A stretch of DNA of 64,000 bases from Candidatus Roizmanbacteria bacterium CG02_land_8_20_14_3_00_36_15 (GCA_002780795.1 PEUF01000030.1:22579-86578); one strand, 5' to 3'. Positions 1 to 8,850 are shown, counted from the first letter of the stretch. The notes: a model not told the origin generated them from the letters alone. Numbers and translations are program-made.

Positions 1-651
1 CTTAATCCTAAATGCAAGATCAACATCTTCACCATAAAGGAAATAGTTTTCGTCGAAACCATTGATTTTTTTTAGAATCTTCGACCGAACAAGAAAAAAA
101 GCGGCAGTCGGACAGTCTATTTCATGAACTGAATTTAAATCCAGGTAAGTAAGATGATAACCGCCAAAATATTTTCCAATCCAAGGTAAACAACCTAAAT
201 ATTTCTCTAATTCAAAATAGTAACAAAAAGCATTCCACGGGGTGGGAAAACCTCGATGGGAAGCGGGATCAATCCCACCACTAGAAAGAACGACTCGAAC
301 TGTTAATCCAGCAACTTGAGGATTTGCATCAAGATAAGTAAGTAACTTTTCGAAATTAACACGTTTCAGTATGACATCGGAATTAAGGTAAAGAATATTT
401 TTACCGTGAGAAATCCGCAGTCCTTGATTATTCGGTCGTCCAAAACCGGTGTTTTTTTTATTAAGAATTAGTCTTATCTTTTGGTAGCTTTTTAGTAACT
501 TAACCGAGCCGTCAGAAGAACCGTTATCGACGACGATTATCTCCCAAGATATCCCCTTATTTTTTTTAAAACTAGAGAAAACGGAGTCTAAACATTTTTT
601 CGTAACATCTCTTGTGTTAAAGGAGACGATGATGATTGAAAGGTCAACCAT
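1..651 (-). CDS. Glycosyltransferase family 2, C-terminus cut by window edge
   Basis: The reading frame opens at ATG 651 and runs off the window after 217 codons, so the 3' end is missing. A GT-A fold is visible: VSFNTRD near residue 9, VDNGSSDGS at 41-49, an LNSD metal-binding motif at 89-92, and GEDVDLAFR near the cut, which is the ED dyad seen in rhamnosyltransferase-like (WbbL-type) GT2 enzymes. It should move a sugar from a nucleotide donor to a lipid- or polysaccharide-linked acceptor at the inner membrane face. It starts only 17 bp after rpsI and may be read through from the ribosomal operon. The sugar and acceptor cannot be told. Confidence 0.85.
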   Translation of the reverse strand, partial: MVDLSIIIVSFNTRDVTKKCLDSVFSSFKKNKGISWEIIVVDNGSSDGSVKLLKSYQKIRLILNKKNTGFGRPNNQGLRISHGKNILYLNSDVILKRVNFEKLLTYLDANPQVAGLTVRVVLSSGGIDPASHRGFPTPWNAFCYYFELEKYLGCLPWIGKYFGGYHLTYLDLNSVHEIDCPTAAFFLVRSKILKKINGFDENYFLYGEDVDLAFRIK

Positions 652-668
652 AAAATAGGCGTATAAAT

Positions 669-1142
669 TTAACGTTTGGGCGATTGTTTTTTTCTCCTTG
701 CCTTACCACCCATACCCACCTTTCTTCTTTCCCGTACCCGAGGATCACGAGTCAATAAACCGTGTTTTTTTAAAGTAGGCCGATATTGATCATGGTCAAC
801 TTTTTCGATCGCCCTTGCTAGACCATGAATGATTGCTTCAAGTTGGCCATTTTTTCCTCCTCCTTGAACTAAAATAGAGATAGCAAACCGATCTTCATTA
901 TTAGTTATTTTTAAAGGAACAAGGTATCTGGCTTTATCAATCTGTCTGGGAAATAATTGGCTGATTAATTTGCCGTTTACGTATATCTCTCCCTGGGAAA
1001 TCTTAAGAGAACTTCCAGTCATCGGGTTTTTAATAGAAGCCGTCTTGTTACTTCCAACCAAATAGAGTCTTACTCTAGCTACCGCTTCCTTTCTTCTTCC
1101 TATCGCCTGATAATATTTTAAATTTTTTATTCCCTTAACCAT
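669..1142 (-). CDS. rpsI: 30S ribosomal protein S9 (uS9)
   Basis: 157 aa. YQAIGRRKEAVARVRLY near the N-terminus and the basic tail GGKARRKKQSPKR are the S9 signatures; the tail's final Arg reaches the P-site tRNA in known ribosomes. A lysine-rich start (MVKGIKNLK) precedes the conserved core. It is the last ribosomal gene of the block and follows rplM by 44 bp, the usual rplM-rpsI pairing. Confidence 0.97.
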   Translation of the reverse strand: MVKGIKNLKYYQAIGRRKEAVARVRLYLVGSNKTASIKNPMTGSSLKISQGEIYVNGKLISQLFPRQIDKARYLVPLKITNNEDRFAISILVQGGGKNGQLEAIIHGLARAIEKVDHDQYRPTLKKHGLLTRDPRVRERRKVGMGGKARRKKQSPKR

Positions 1143-1186
1143 AATATTTAAAAAATCCTAATACCAGAATCCTATTTAAAAACCGT

Positions 1187-1639
1187 TTAGGCTTTGAGTT
1201 TAGGATTTTGGATTTTGAACTTATCCCTATATGGATGCTCATCATTCGCATAAACAAACAACCTCGTCATTCTTCTATCTCTTAATTTATTCTTGGGTAA
1301 CATTCCGGAAACTGCATGGCTAATAATCATCTCCGGTTTCTCACTTAATAGTTTACTAAAGCTAATTTTTTTTAATCCTCCTGGATAACCTGAGTAACGA
1401 TTATAATTTTTATTTAAACCTTTTTTTCCGGTAACCTTTATTTTTCGAGCGTTAATAACAACAATATAATCACCACAGTCAAGATAAGGAACATAGTTCA
1501 GTTTATGTTTGCCTTGAAGTAAACTAGCAATTTTACTTGATATCCGTCCCAATACCTGACCAGAAACATCGATTAGATGCCAAGATCTAATAATTTCTTT
1601 TTCTTTTAGTGGCTTAGTAACCTTAGTGATATTAACCAT
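1187..1639 (-). CDS. rplM: 50S ribosomal protein L13 (uL13)
   Basis: 150 aa. It contains the L13 features WHLIDVSGQVLGR, DCGDYIVVINA and AVSGMLPKNKLRDRRM; it binds 23S rRNA domain II early in assembly. The last residues (KFKIQNPKLKA) are encoded by the AGGATTTTGGATTTTG type of repeat DNA found elsewhere between genes, so the C-terminus may have been extended by repeat intrusion. Gene order rplQ-rplM-rpsI is conserved. Confidence 0.97.
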   Translation of the reverse strand: MVNITKVTKPLKEKEIIRSWHLIDVSGQVLGRISSKIASLLQGKHKLNYVPYLDCGDYIVVINARKIKVTGKKGLNKNYNRYSGYPGGLKKISFSKLLSEKPEMIISHAVSGMLPKNKLRDRRMTRLFVYANDEHPYRDKFKIQNPKLKA

Positions 1640-1647
1640 AAATACTT

Positions 1648-2064
1648 TTATTTTTTACTAATTTTCCTACCCGGTAAAACTAAAGGTTTCTTTTTGTTCT
1701 CCAAAACAACTGGGATTGACCACTCGATTTTTACCATCTCTGAACCGTCGGAGAGCCTTTTCCCTAAATTATTTAATTTAAGGTAACCGCTGGTCTTTTT
1801 TTTAATTGCCGGACCAATCTCTTTAAATAATAGCCGGATAATTTTTTTATCACCAATTCTTTTCCAGATAAAGTTTTTATTGGCCTCTGTCTCTTCTTTG
1901 GCCTTATTTAAAACGATTTCTAAAAAACTCTTTAAAGATTTTATTTTAGCTTTGGTTGTTGTTAATTTACCTTTAGTTAAAAAATTAACGGACAATTTCC
2001 TTAATAACATTCGATTAGCGTCTCTACCGTAATTAAATTTTATTTTTTTTACTCGGTGTCTCAT
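1648..2064 (-). CDS. rplQ: 50S ribosomal protein L17 (bL17)
   Basis: The start is placed at ATG 2064, which gives the canonical MRHRVKKIKFNYGRDANRM; an in-frame ATG three codons upstream is possible. The core RKLSVNFLTKGKLTTTKAKIK matches L17. It lies 27 bp after rpoA, the universal rpoA-rplQ pair, with 8 bp to rplM. Confidence 0.96.
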   Translation of the reverse strand: MRHRVKKIKFNYGRDANRMLLRKLSVNFLTKGKLTTTKAKIKSLKSFLEIVLNKAKEETEANKNFIWKRIGDKKIIRLLFKEIGPAIKKKTSGYLKLNNLGKRLSDGSEMVKIEWSIPVVLENKKKPLVLPGRKISKK

Positions 2065-2091
2065 TTGTCTCAAAAATCTTAAATTTAAAAC

Positions 2092-3018
2092 TTATTTCAT
2101 CTCTATTTCCATCTTTTTTAACTCTTCTTCTATCAACTCAATTGATTTTTTCCCGACTCCTTTCATTGTTGATAATCTTCCTTTTCCTGCCTTGATTAAA
2201 TCAGCCACTGTTTCAATCTTTTCTCTAAGCAAAGCGTTAATAATCCTTGATGGTAGATTTAGTTCGTCAATAATAATCTCGTTGAATTTGTTATTCAATG
2301 CTTCTTTTTGTTTCTCTTCCACCGTCTTCTCTGTTTTAGTAAGAGGAGTGTCTTTTCCCGACAAAAAATGATCAAAGTACTTCGAAAGAAGAAGGGTCGC
2401 TTTCCGCAAAACTTTTTCTGGGCTGATACTCCCGTCTGTCGAAAGTTCTATAATCAAACGATCGTAGTCCGTCTTTCCGCCGACGCGTGACTCTTCAACT
2501 TTAAAATTGACTTTTTTAATTGGCGAAAAAAAAGCGTCGATGGGAATAAAACCAAACTCTTTTTCTTTCTGTTCCTTAGCCTGTAAGTATCCTAATCCCC
2601 GTTCCACTTTCGCCTCTATCATTAGTTTTCCTTTAGTATCGGTAATTTCTCCGATATAAAGATCTTTATTTACAATTTCTACTTCACTTTCAATATCTTT
2701 TCCAAATAACTTTTTTTTGCCTTTAGCCTCAAGTTTTATTTTAAACGGTCCTTCCCCCTCAAATATAAATCTTAATTGTTTTAGGTTAAGGATAACTTCC
2801 AAAACTGATTCTTTTATCCCTTTTATTGTGGTAAAAAGATGGGGGGCTCCTTCTACTTTAACCTGCGTTATCGCTGCCCCTTCTAATGATGAAAGGAGTG
2901 TTCGGCGAAGAGCGTTGCCTAAACTGTGACCAAAACCTAAAGGTAGAGGTTCGATAATGAACTTTCCTTCAATATTACTCAAATCAATTTTTTGAGTATA
3001 AAAATTTGGATTGAGCAT
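2092..3018 (-). CDS. rpoA: DNA-directed RNA polymerase subunit alpha
   Basis: The start is set at ATG 3018 (MLNPNFYTQKID), giving 308 aa. A longer frame from TTG 3087 would overlap rpsD by 20 bp and adds a non-conserved stretch. The N-terminal dimerisation domain shows PLPLGFGHSLGNALRRTLLS and the assembly motif VEGAPHLFTTIKGIKESV. The C-terminal domain (LNLPSRIINALL, then MKGVGKKSIELIEEEL) is complete, so UP-element and activator contacts should be possible. No Shine-Dalgarno sequence is visible before the start. Confidence 0.96.
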   Translation of the reverse strand: MLNPNFYTQKIDLSNIEGKFIIEPLPLGFGHSLGNALRRTLLSSLEGAAITQVKVEGAPHLFTTIKGIKESVLEVILNLKQLRFIFEGEGPFKIKLEAKGKKKLFGKDIESEVEIVNKDLYIGEITDTKGKLMIEAKVERGLGYLQAKEQKEKEFGFIPIDAFFSPIKKVNFKVEESRVGGKTDYDRLIIELSTDGSISPEKVLRKATLLLSKYFDHFLSGKDTPLTKTEKTVEEKQKEALNNKFNEIIIDELNLPSRIINALLREKIETVADLIKAGKGRLSTMKGVGKKSIELIEEELKKMEIEMK

Positions 3019-3067
3019 AATAATAAATAAAATTGACCAAGGGTCAATCGCCTTCTGAGCGAAATTT

Positions 3068-3688
3068 CTAACGCGAATAGTATTCAATTACTAATCTTAA
3101 GTTTATTTGTTTACTGATCTGTTCTTCGGTCGGCTCTGCCATCAACTTACCCACCACTGCCTGTCTTTTTAACCAAATTGGTAGAAATATATCTTTGTTA
3201 GTTAGTTGCTTTTCAATGTATGGGATTTTCATGGTTTTTTCCTTGGAAAAACCGATCTTTTCTCCAACGCTTACTTGATAAGAGGGGATATTAACCACTT
3301 TATCATTAATTTTTATATGACGATGTGTGATCAGTTGTCGAGCTGACGCCCTGGTGGGGGCTAATCCTAATCGGTAAACTATATTATCTAACCTTTTTTC
3401 TAAAGACTGGGCTAAATAAAATTTAGTGTTGCCCGGCTTCTCCTTGGCGGTTTTGAAATATTTTTTTAACTGTTTTTCAGTTAATCCAAATAAATATCTT
3501 AGTTTTTGCTTTTCTCTCAATTGAACCGCCCATTCCGATGATTTTCTTTTTCTTTTCGTCCCATGTTGACCTGGAGAAATATTGATTTTTCTCAACAGTC
3601 GTCCATGTGCCTTCGTCCCAACCGTCTTTAAACCCAGATCAATTCCTTCACGCCTGGCAATCCTGTTTCTCGGACCTGTATACCTCAT
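3068..3688 (-). CDS. rpsD: 30S ribosomal protein S4 (uS4)
   Basis: 206 aa. It begins MRYTGPRNRIARREG, followed by SPGQHGTKRKRKSSEWAVQL and the S4 RNA-binding domain RLDNIVYRLGLAPTRASARQLITH. No zinc-binding cysteine cluster is present near the N-terminus, so this is the Cys-free form. S4 is a primary 16S binder and in many bacteria represses its own operon. A 99-bp repeat-filled gap separates it from rpsK. Confidence 0.97.
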   Translation of the reverse strand: MRYTGPRNRIARREGIDLGLKTVGTKAHGRLLRKINISPGQHGTKRKRKSSEWAVQLREKQKLRYLFGLTEKQLKKYFKTAKEKPGNTKFYLAQSLEKRLDNIVYRLGLAPTRASARQLITHRHIKINDKVVNIPSYQVSVGEKIGFSKEKTMKIPYIEKQLTNKDIFLPIWLKRQAVVGKLMAEPTEEQISKQINLRLVIEYYSR

Positions 3689-3787
3689 ATAAGTTAAAAG
3701 TGAAAAGTTAAAAGTTCAAAGTTTAAGTTAAAAATTTCAAATTTTGAATTGCAATTTTCCATTTTAAATTTTAAGTTTTTAATTTTT
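3689..3787. repeat. AT-rich palindromic intergenic repeat (AAGTTCAAA/TTGAATT family)
   Basis: This gap is made almost wholly of short words such as AAAAGTTCAAAG, AAATTTCAAATTTTGAATT and TTTTAAATTTTAAGTTTTT that read alike on both strands. Related gaps lie at 12604-12692, 13580-13665, 24562-24755, 32331-32461, 43228-43333, 47805-47916 and 56152-56262. The copy sits inside an otherwise tightly packed ribosomal operon. Confidence 0.8.
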
Positions 3788-4162
3788 TTAAACTCTTCTA
3801 ATTTTTGGCGGCCTGACACCATTGTGTGGAATTGGGGTAATATCAATAATCTGATCCACTTCTAAATCGGATTCTTTTATCGCCCGCAAAGCCGCCTCTC
3901 TTCCCGGGCCGATTCCTTTAACAAAAATGTCCGCCATCCTAAACCCGTGGTTATTAATGGCTTTCTTTATTGTTGTACTGGTACTAACAGTCGCCGCATA
4001 AGGTGTTGATTTCCGTGTCCCAGAAAATCCGAACATCCCTGACGAACCGCTTACCAGTGGACTACCTTTTTCGTCGGTCACTGTCACCATTGTGTTGTTG
4101 AAAGTGGCCACTATATAAATTCTGCCCCTTTCCACTATTTTTTTTTGATTTCTTTTAACCAT
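3788..4162 (-). CDS. rpsK: 30S ribosomal protein S11 (uS11)
   Basis: 124 aa. It shows GRIYIVATFNNTMVTVTD, GTRKSTPYAA, GPGREAALRAI and the C-terminal ITPIPHNGVRPPKIRRV, all diagnostic. S11 lines the mRNA exit on the platform of the 30S subunit. Spacing to rpsM upstream is 10 bp. Confidence 0.98.
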   Translation of the reverse strand: MVKRNQKKIVERGRIYIVATFNNTMVTVTDEKGSPLVSGSSGMFGFSGTRKSTPYAATVSTSTTIKKAINNHGFRMADIFVKGIGPGREAALRAIKESDLEVDQIIDITPIPHNGVRPPKIRRV

Positions 4163-4172
4163 ATTTAAAAAC

Positions 4173-4598
4173 TTAAGGCTTTTTCTGATCCGCTGTTTTC
4201 TGACCAGCCCGTTTTAACTTACTCCACATCTCTTTTTTTAAAGCACCAACCGTCTTCCGTTTACCACGCTTGGTACGGGCATTCGAACGTGTCCTTTGGC
4301 CCTTAACCGGAAGATTTCTAATATGGCGGATTCCCCGATAGCAAGCAATATCTTTCAAAACTTTTATATTAGCGTTAATTTCTTCTTTTAAATCTCCTTC
4401 AATTCGATATTCTTTATCAATCAAATTAACGATTTTTTTGATTTCATCTTCACTAATTTGGCTGACTTTTTTATTTTTTTCGACTTTGACCTCATCTAGA
4501 ATCCTATCGGCCCTGGAAAAACCAATTCCATATAAAAGCGTTAAAGCATATCTTATTTCTTTATTATCCGGTAATATTATTCCATGAACTCTAATCAT
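4173..4598 (-). CDS. rpsM: 30S ribosomal protein S13 (uS13)
   Basis: 141 aa. It contains the helix-two-turn-helix region YALTLLYGIGFSRAD, then IACYRGIRHIRNLPVKGQRT and TRSNARTKRGKRKT. S13 contacts tRNA at the P site and forms intersubunit bridges. The C-terminal tail is some 20 residues longer than the E. coli protein and lysine-rich. Confidence 0.97.
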   Translation of the reverse strand: MIRVHGIILPDNKEIRYALTLLYGIGFSRADRILDEVKVEKNKKVSQISEDEIKKIVNLIDKEYRIEGDLKEEINANIKVLKDIACYRGIRHIRNLPVKGQRTRSNARTKRGKRKTVGALKKEMWSKLKRAGQKTADQKKP

Positions 4599-4607
4599 AA
4601 AAAACCA

Positions 4608-4721
4608 TTATCCTTGCCTTTGTTTATGCTTAGGAATAGAACAAATAATATATAACTTCCCTTTCCTTTTTACCAATTTACATTTAGAACAAATTTTTTT
4701 GATTGACGACCTGATATGCAT
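4608..4721 (-). CDS. rpmJ: 50S ribosomal protein L36 (bL36)
   Basis: 37 aa, found by reading the strand directly. It begins [17 protein letters not shown] and ends IPKHKQRQG, with the zinc ligands C-x2-C, then a further Cys and His as in the Zn-containing L36. It lies between infA (1 bp) and rpsM (9 bp), its standard place. Confidence 0.96.
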   Translation of the reverse strand: MHIRSSIKKICSKCKLVKRKGKLYIICSIPKHKQRQG

Positions 4722-4722
4722 A

Positions 4723-4938
4723 TTATCTTCTATAAATAATTCGACCACGATCCAAATCGTACTTTGTTAGCTCGATGTTAACTTTATCACCGGGAAGAAT
4801 TTTAATATAGTTTTTTCTCATTTTCCCGGATAGATAACATAAAATTACTTTTTCCGAGCCAACAATCTTTACTTTAAACAAAGTATTAGGTAAACTTTCC
4901 ATAACTTCTCCGTCAACAACAATAGTATTCTCTTTCAT
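4723..4938 (-). CDS. infA: Translation initiation factor IF-1
   Basis: 71 aa, full length for the family. The OB-fold is clear: [20 protein letters not shown], then [34 protein letters not shown]-1 occupies the A site during initiation. It sits between map and rpmJ in the classical map-infA-rpmJ order. Confidence 0.97.
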   Translation of the reverse strand: MKENTIVVDGEVMESLPNTLFKVKIVGSEKVILCYLSGKMRKNYIKILPGDKVNIELTKYDLDRGRIIYRR

Positions 4939-4968
4939 AAAGTTTTAAGCTTATATTCTATCATAAAA

Positions 4969-5718
4969 TCAGGTTAAAATGAGCGTATTTTTGCCGGTAA
5001 CCGCCACTGTGTGTTCAAAACAGGCGGCCAAACTACCATCTTTTGTGACTAAAGACCAACCACCATTCTCACTTACGACCTCTTCGCTCCCTAAGGAATA
5101 GATTACTTCAATCGCCACCACCAATCCTTTTTTAATCAAAGGCGTTTTTTCAACCGGACAGTCAAGATAACCAAAAACGTAAGGATCTTCATGTAACCGC
5201 CTGCCAATGCCATGGCCAGTTAACTGTTTGATGACAAAATACCCGTGACCATAAATTTCTTGTTCAATTGTTGCAGAAATATCGCCGATATAATTATTTT
5301 CTTTACATTGATTAATTGCCTTCATCAGTGTCGTCTTCCCCACTCGTAAAAACTCTTTCTGTTTAGGTGTCGGGGTATCACCGATGACAAATGTATCGGA
5401 AAAATCACTATGAAATCCTCGATAACAAACACCAATGTCAATCGTAAATACATCTCCCTTTTTCAACACCCTGTCTGATGGCGGAGTATGAACTACCTGT
5501 TCGTTAATCGATAAACAGGTAGCCCATCGATAACCTTTCACTTTTTTAAACGACGTTTCACAACCCAACTTTCTTATCAGACTGTCGGCAATGCTGTCAA
5601 TCTCTTTGGTGCTAATTTTTTCTTTGATGTAAGGTTTTAATTGAGTTACTACCTGTTTTAGTCGTCTTCCGGCTTCCGTCATCGTCTTAATCTCGGCGGC
5701 ACTTTTCAGATGATTCAT
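4969..5718 (-). CDS. map: Methionine aminopeptidase, type I
   Basis: 249 aa. It removes the initiator methionine from nascent proteins. The metal ligands can be placed: D and D in FTIDIGVCYRGFHSDFSDTF, His in GHGIGR, Glu in VVAIEVIYS and Glu in the closing FEHTVAVT. The N-terminus MNHLKSAAEIKTM lacks a zinc-finger extension, so it is type Ia. Its ATG overlaps the adk stop (ATGA at 5715-5718), suggesting translational coupling. Confidence 0.96.
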   Translation of the reverse strand: MNHLKSAAEIKTMTEAGRRLKQVVTQLKPYIKEKISTKEIDSIADSLIRKLGCETSFKKVKGYRWATCLSINEQVVHTPPSDRVLKKGDVFTIDIGVCYRGFHSDFSDTFVIGDTPTPKQKEFLRVGKTTLMKAINQCKENNYIGDISATIEQEIYGHGYFVIKQLTGHGIGRRLHEDPYVFGYLDCPVEKTPLIKKGLVVAIEVIYSLGSEEVVSENGGWSLVTKDGSLAACFEHTVAVTGKNTLILT

Positions 5719-6845
5719 AAAGAAAAATAAATAGATCGATAAACATCTTCTAACTTATCAAAAAACTCTTCTTCGGAAAAATTATTTTTTATCAGATAAT
5801 CTGAAAAGGTAAAGGTCGGCCCCATATTGGTGGTAAACAACTCGTTGATATCTCTCTCTTTACCATAAAGCTCTGATCGTTCCCTTCTTTGGGAAACCCG
5901 CCGATATCGAACGTCTTTATCGGCATATAAACCAACAAGAAAGATATTTATCTTTGGTAGTTCTTTTTTTAAAAACTCGTACTCTTCCCATGATCTCATC
6001 CCGTCGATCACCAGAATTAAATTGTCCTTTAACAAAGCTTTGATTTTATCTAAATTAAGGATGGCTAAAGCAGCCATACCATGATCTTTTCTGAACTTTG
6101 ATCTTATTTTTTGGTGATTTTTTTCATTGTGCGACAGGTGGTTTTTAGTAATATATTCGTTGATCACTTTTCCAAAGGAGATGACTGGTAGCCCTTTATT
6201 TTTGAAATATTGAGCGGCAGCGGTTTTACCTACTCCGGGCAAACCAACAATGGCAATAATCGTCTTTATTTTTCTCTTCCAGCTGGCGATATGATTTTTT
6301 ATTAACTGTTTACCTAAATTACGGAGAATTTCTTTATTAACTTCTTTGATTGATTGTTCGCCGTCAATAACAACCAACTTTTTTTGATTTCCGTAATAAT
6401 CAATCACGGGTATGGTGTATTTTTTAAACATCTCTATTCTTTTTTTTAAAGCTGGTAGTGTTTCATCGGCCCGACTGCTTTCGTTACGGTACAACAAACG
6501 CCAAAGGGCCTCTTTATCGGATATTTTGATGAAAATTACCTTATCGACATTGTTCATAAAACGTTTTGCCTGGGTGACCGTCCTGGGAAAACCATCTAAT
6601 ATATATCCATTTCTATACTCTGATCTTGACAGATATTGATTAACAATTTCAATTGTTTTTTCATCCGGCACCAATATTCCCGTATTAATGGTTTCTTTTA
6701 TGTACCTACCTAGTTTGGTTTTTTCTTTCGCAATCTGTCTAAAGATATGGCCGGTGGAAAGATAGGGAATGTTTAATTGTCTTGACAGTATGTTACCTTG
6801 AGTGGATTTTCCCGAACCCTGAATCCCTAAAAGAACAAGTTTCAT
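5715..6845 (-). CDS. adk: Adenylate kinase fused to a second P-loop kinase (UPF0200-like)
   Basis: The start is set at ATG 6845 (MKLVLLGIQGSGKST), giving 376 aa, nearly twice the length of Adk. Residues 1-180 are a short-lid adenylate kinase: P-loop GIQGSGKST, LSTGHIFR, LDGFPRTVTQA, and RADETLPALKKR in place of a long LID. The C-terminal half has its own P-loop GLPGVGKT, ISFGKVI, DHGMAALAIL and IDGMRSWEEYEFL, a pattern I associate with archaeal UPF0200/dephospho-CoA-kinase-like proteins. The first half should interconvert AMP, ADP and ATP; the substrate of the second is unknown. A TATAAT lies 13 nt before the ATG, so an internal promoter is possible. Confidence 0.88.
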   Translation of the reverse strand: MKLVLLGIQGSGKSTQGNILSRQLNIPYLSTGHIFRQIAKEKTKLGRYIKETINTGILVPDEKTIEIVNQYLSRSEYRNGYILDGFPRTVTQAKRFMNNVDKVIFIKISDKEALWRLLYRNESSRADETLPALKKRIEMFKKYTIPVIDYYGNQKKLVVIDGEQSIKEVNKEILRNLGKQLIKNHIASWKRKIKTIIAIVGLPGVGKTAAAQYFKNKGLPVISFGKVINEYITKNHLSHNEKNHQKIRSKFRKDHGMAALAILNLDKIKALLKDNLILVIDGMRSWEEYEFLKKELPKINIFLVGLYADKDVRYRRVSQRRERSELYGKERDINELFTTNMGPTFTFSDYLIKNNFSEEEFFDKLEDVYRSIYFSL

Positions 6846-6849
6846 GAGT

Positions 6850-6880
6850 TTTATGACAATTATAACCGTACTATGGTTAT
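6850..6880. repeat. TTATAAC-type inverted repeat before adk
   Basis: The words TTATAACCGT and ATGGTTATAG form an imperfect inverted repeat. Similar TTATAACNGTTATA words fill 7080-7111 (between secY and rpmG) and 17836-17870 (between rpsJ and tuf). These copies also contain TATAAT-like hexamers and could provide promoters. The family is distinct from the AAGTTCAAA repeats. Confidence 0.55.
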
Positions 6881-6893
6881 AGAAATTCATAAA

Positions 6894-7067
6894 TTAGCCG
6901 AGTTTTTTCTTTTCTTTATGGACTGTCCGCTTACGGCAAACGGGACAATATTTTTTTAGTTTTAGACTACTACTGGTGTTAATTTTGTTTTTCTCGGTCA
7001 CATAATTTTGTCGGTGACAAGTCTCACAAGTTAAACCAGCCAAAACGCGCGAACCTTTTTTAGCCAT
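6894..7067 (-). CDS. rpmG: 50S ribosomal protein L33 (bL33)
   Basis: 57 aa, read directly from the strand. Two zinc knuckles are present (CETCHRQNYVTEKNK, then YCPVCRKRTVHKEKK), as in Zn-type bL33. It lies between secY and adk, an unusual spot: rpmG normally neighbours secE-nusG or rpmB. Short TTATAAC-type inverted repeats flank it on both sides, which may mark a past insertion. Confidence 0.93.
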   Translation of the reverse strand: MAKKGSRVLAGLTCETCHRQNYVTEKNKINTSSSLKLKKYCPVCRKRTVHKEKKKLG

Positions 7068-7111
7068 ATCTTAAAATATAATTTTTATAACGGTTATAGT
7101 TCTTATAATAA

Positions 7112-8398
7112 TTACCTACCAAATTTATCATAACTCTTCATTACTAACTGGGCCTCAACCATCTTAAACGTCTCTAATATTACTGAAACAACGATTAATA
7201 TCCCTGTTCCACCAATCACCAAATTTTTCATACCGGTTATTTTGGAAATGATTGCCGGTAAAATAGCGATAACGCCCAAAAATATCGCCCCCACGCTGGT
7301 AATACGATAAAGTATTTTTTCTAGATATTCTTTAGTAGCCCGTCCAGGTCTAATTCCTGGGATGAAACCACCATATTTTTGAATCTCCTCAGCAATTTTT
7401 TGCGGATTAAAGACAACCACCGTATAAAAGAAAGTAAAACCAATCACCAAAATAAAATAAAAAAAGTTGTAAAAAAATCCTGCTGGCGTAAAAAAACTCA
7501 CTAAAAACGAGGCTAAACTTGCCAATATTTTATTTTTTGAATACTGTAGAAAGTTACCTATCAGTTGGGGAAAAAGAACAAATGAAACGGCAAAGATGAT
7601 TGGGATTACGCCAGCCTGATTTAACTTTAACGGTAAAAAATTAGTCGCCCCCTGATAAACGCGATTACCCTTAATCCGCTTAGCATAATAAACCGGAATT
7701 TTCCTTACCGCCTCGTTAATATAAACAATGGCGGCAATAACAACTAGAGCTAAAACAAGAAATATTAAAATATTAAAGACTACCTCTGGGCTAAAAACAG
7801 CCAATGTTTGTCCAGCTAAAACCGGTAGTCTGCCAATAATACCGGCAAAAATCAGCAAAGAAATCCCGTTGCCCAGTCCGAATTCGGAGATTAACTCACC
7901 AAACCAGATAAGAATAAATGTTCCGGCCACCATGGTAACAATAAAAGAAATAAACTCTATCGGTGTTAAAACCCCCATTATTTTTTGATTTTTTAACAAG
8001 ATATAGATTCCCACTGTTTGCATAAAAGTCAAAGGAACGGTGATAAAACGAGTATATTGATTAATTTTGAACCGGCCATACTCGCCTTCTTTTGACAACT
8101 CTTCCAATTGAGGAATAACCATAGTCAACATCTGAAGAATAATCGAAGCATTAATATAAGGATTAAGTCCTAGAGCCATGACAGAAAAATTAATTAATGT
8201 GCCGCCAGAAAATATGTCTAACAACGAAAGGAACTGGTTTTGTGAAAAAAGAACTCTCAGTTTTGTTAAATTAATTGCCGGCACTGGTAAAAAAGCAAAA
8301 AGACGGAAGGTAAAAAAGACCGCCAAAGTAAAAATAGTTTTTTGTTTTAACTTAGGGTCGCTAAAAAGCAACTTGATTTTTTCCCTAATCGCTTCCAT
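7112..8398 (-). CDS. secY: Protein translocase subunit SecY
   Basis: 428 aa with ten predicted membrane helices. Typical features are GLNPYINASIILQMLT around the plug and TM2, ELSKEGEYGRFKINQYTRF, and the cytoplasmic loop FNPQKIAEEIQKYGGFIPGIRPG that binds SecA and ribosomes. It forms the export channel with SecE, and with SecDF, encoded at 55-57 kb. It starts 2 bp after rplO, the standard spc-operon order. Confidence 0.97.
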   Translation of the reverse strand: MEAIREKIKLLFSDPKLKQKTIFTLAVFFTFRLFAFLPVPAINLTKLRVLFSQNQFLSLLDIFSGGTLINFSVMALGLNPYINASIILQMLTMVIPQLEELSKEGEYGRFKINQYTRFITVPLTFMQTVGIYILLKNQKIMGVLTPIEFISFIVTMVAGTFILIWFGELISEFGLGNGISLLIFAGIIGRLPVLAGQTLAVFSPEVVFNILIFLVLALVVIAAIVYINEAVRKIPVYYAKRIKGNRVYQGATNFLPLKLNQAGVIPIIFAVSFVLFPQLIGNFLQYSKNKILASLASFLVSFFTPAGFFYNFFYFILVIGFTFFYTVVVFNPQKIAEEIQKYGGFIPGIRPGRATKEYLEKILYRITSVGAIFLGVIAILPAIISKITGMKNLVIGGTGILIVVSVILETFKMVEAQLVMKSYDKFGR

Positions 8399-8400
8399 AG

Positions 8401-8850
8401 TTATTTTTCTGAAAGGCTAACCTGACCGCCTAATTTCTCAATCGCTTTCTTAACTCTGGCGGAAACAGGTAATCTAATAATTAATTTTTTCTCCAACTGC
8501 CCGCGATTGAGAACTTTAACTTTTTTTATTTTGTCACCGATAATATTTTTTTTAACCAAAGATTCTATTGTTACAACGGCATTATCGTCAAACCGGTTTA
8601 AATGATTAAGACTTAAAATCACCGGGCTCTGTTGAAAAGATTTATTGTGACCCTTACCCCGTAGAAGAGGAAATTTCTTTACCATTCTTGCCTGACCACC
8701 TTCAAAATGGAGAGGAATACTTTCTCGGGCTTTTTGATGCCGTGTCGTTCCCCGGCCGGATTTCGCTCCTTTACCGCTCCCCAATCCTCTACCTAGTCTT
8801 TTTTTCTTTCTAACAACAATTTTCGGCAATTCTGACAAAAAATTAGTCAT
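8401..8850 (-). CDS. rplO: 50S ribosomal protein L15 (uL15)
   Basis: The start is set at ATG 8850 (MTNFLSELPK), which overlaps the rpsE stop by 8 bp; an ATG five codons upstream is an alternative. RLGRGLGSGKGAKSGRGTTRHQKAR and FEGGQARMVKKFPLLRGKG are diagnostic. In most bacteria rpmD (L30) lies between rpsE and rplO; here there is no room for it. Confidence 0.96.
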   Translation of the reverse strand: MTNFLSELPKIVVRKKKRLGRGLGSGKGAKSGRGTTRHQKARESIPLHFEGGQARMVKKFPLLRGKGHNKSFQQSPVILSLNHLNRFDDNAVVTIESLVKKNIIGDKIKKVKVLNRGQLEKKLIIRLPVSARVKKAIEKLGGQVSLSEK

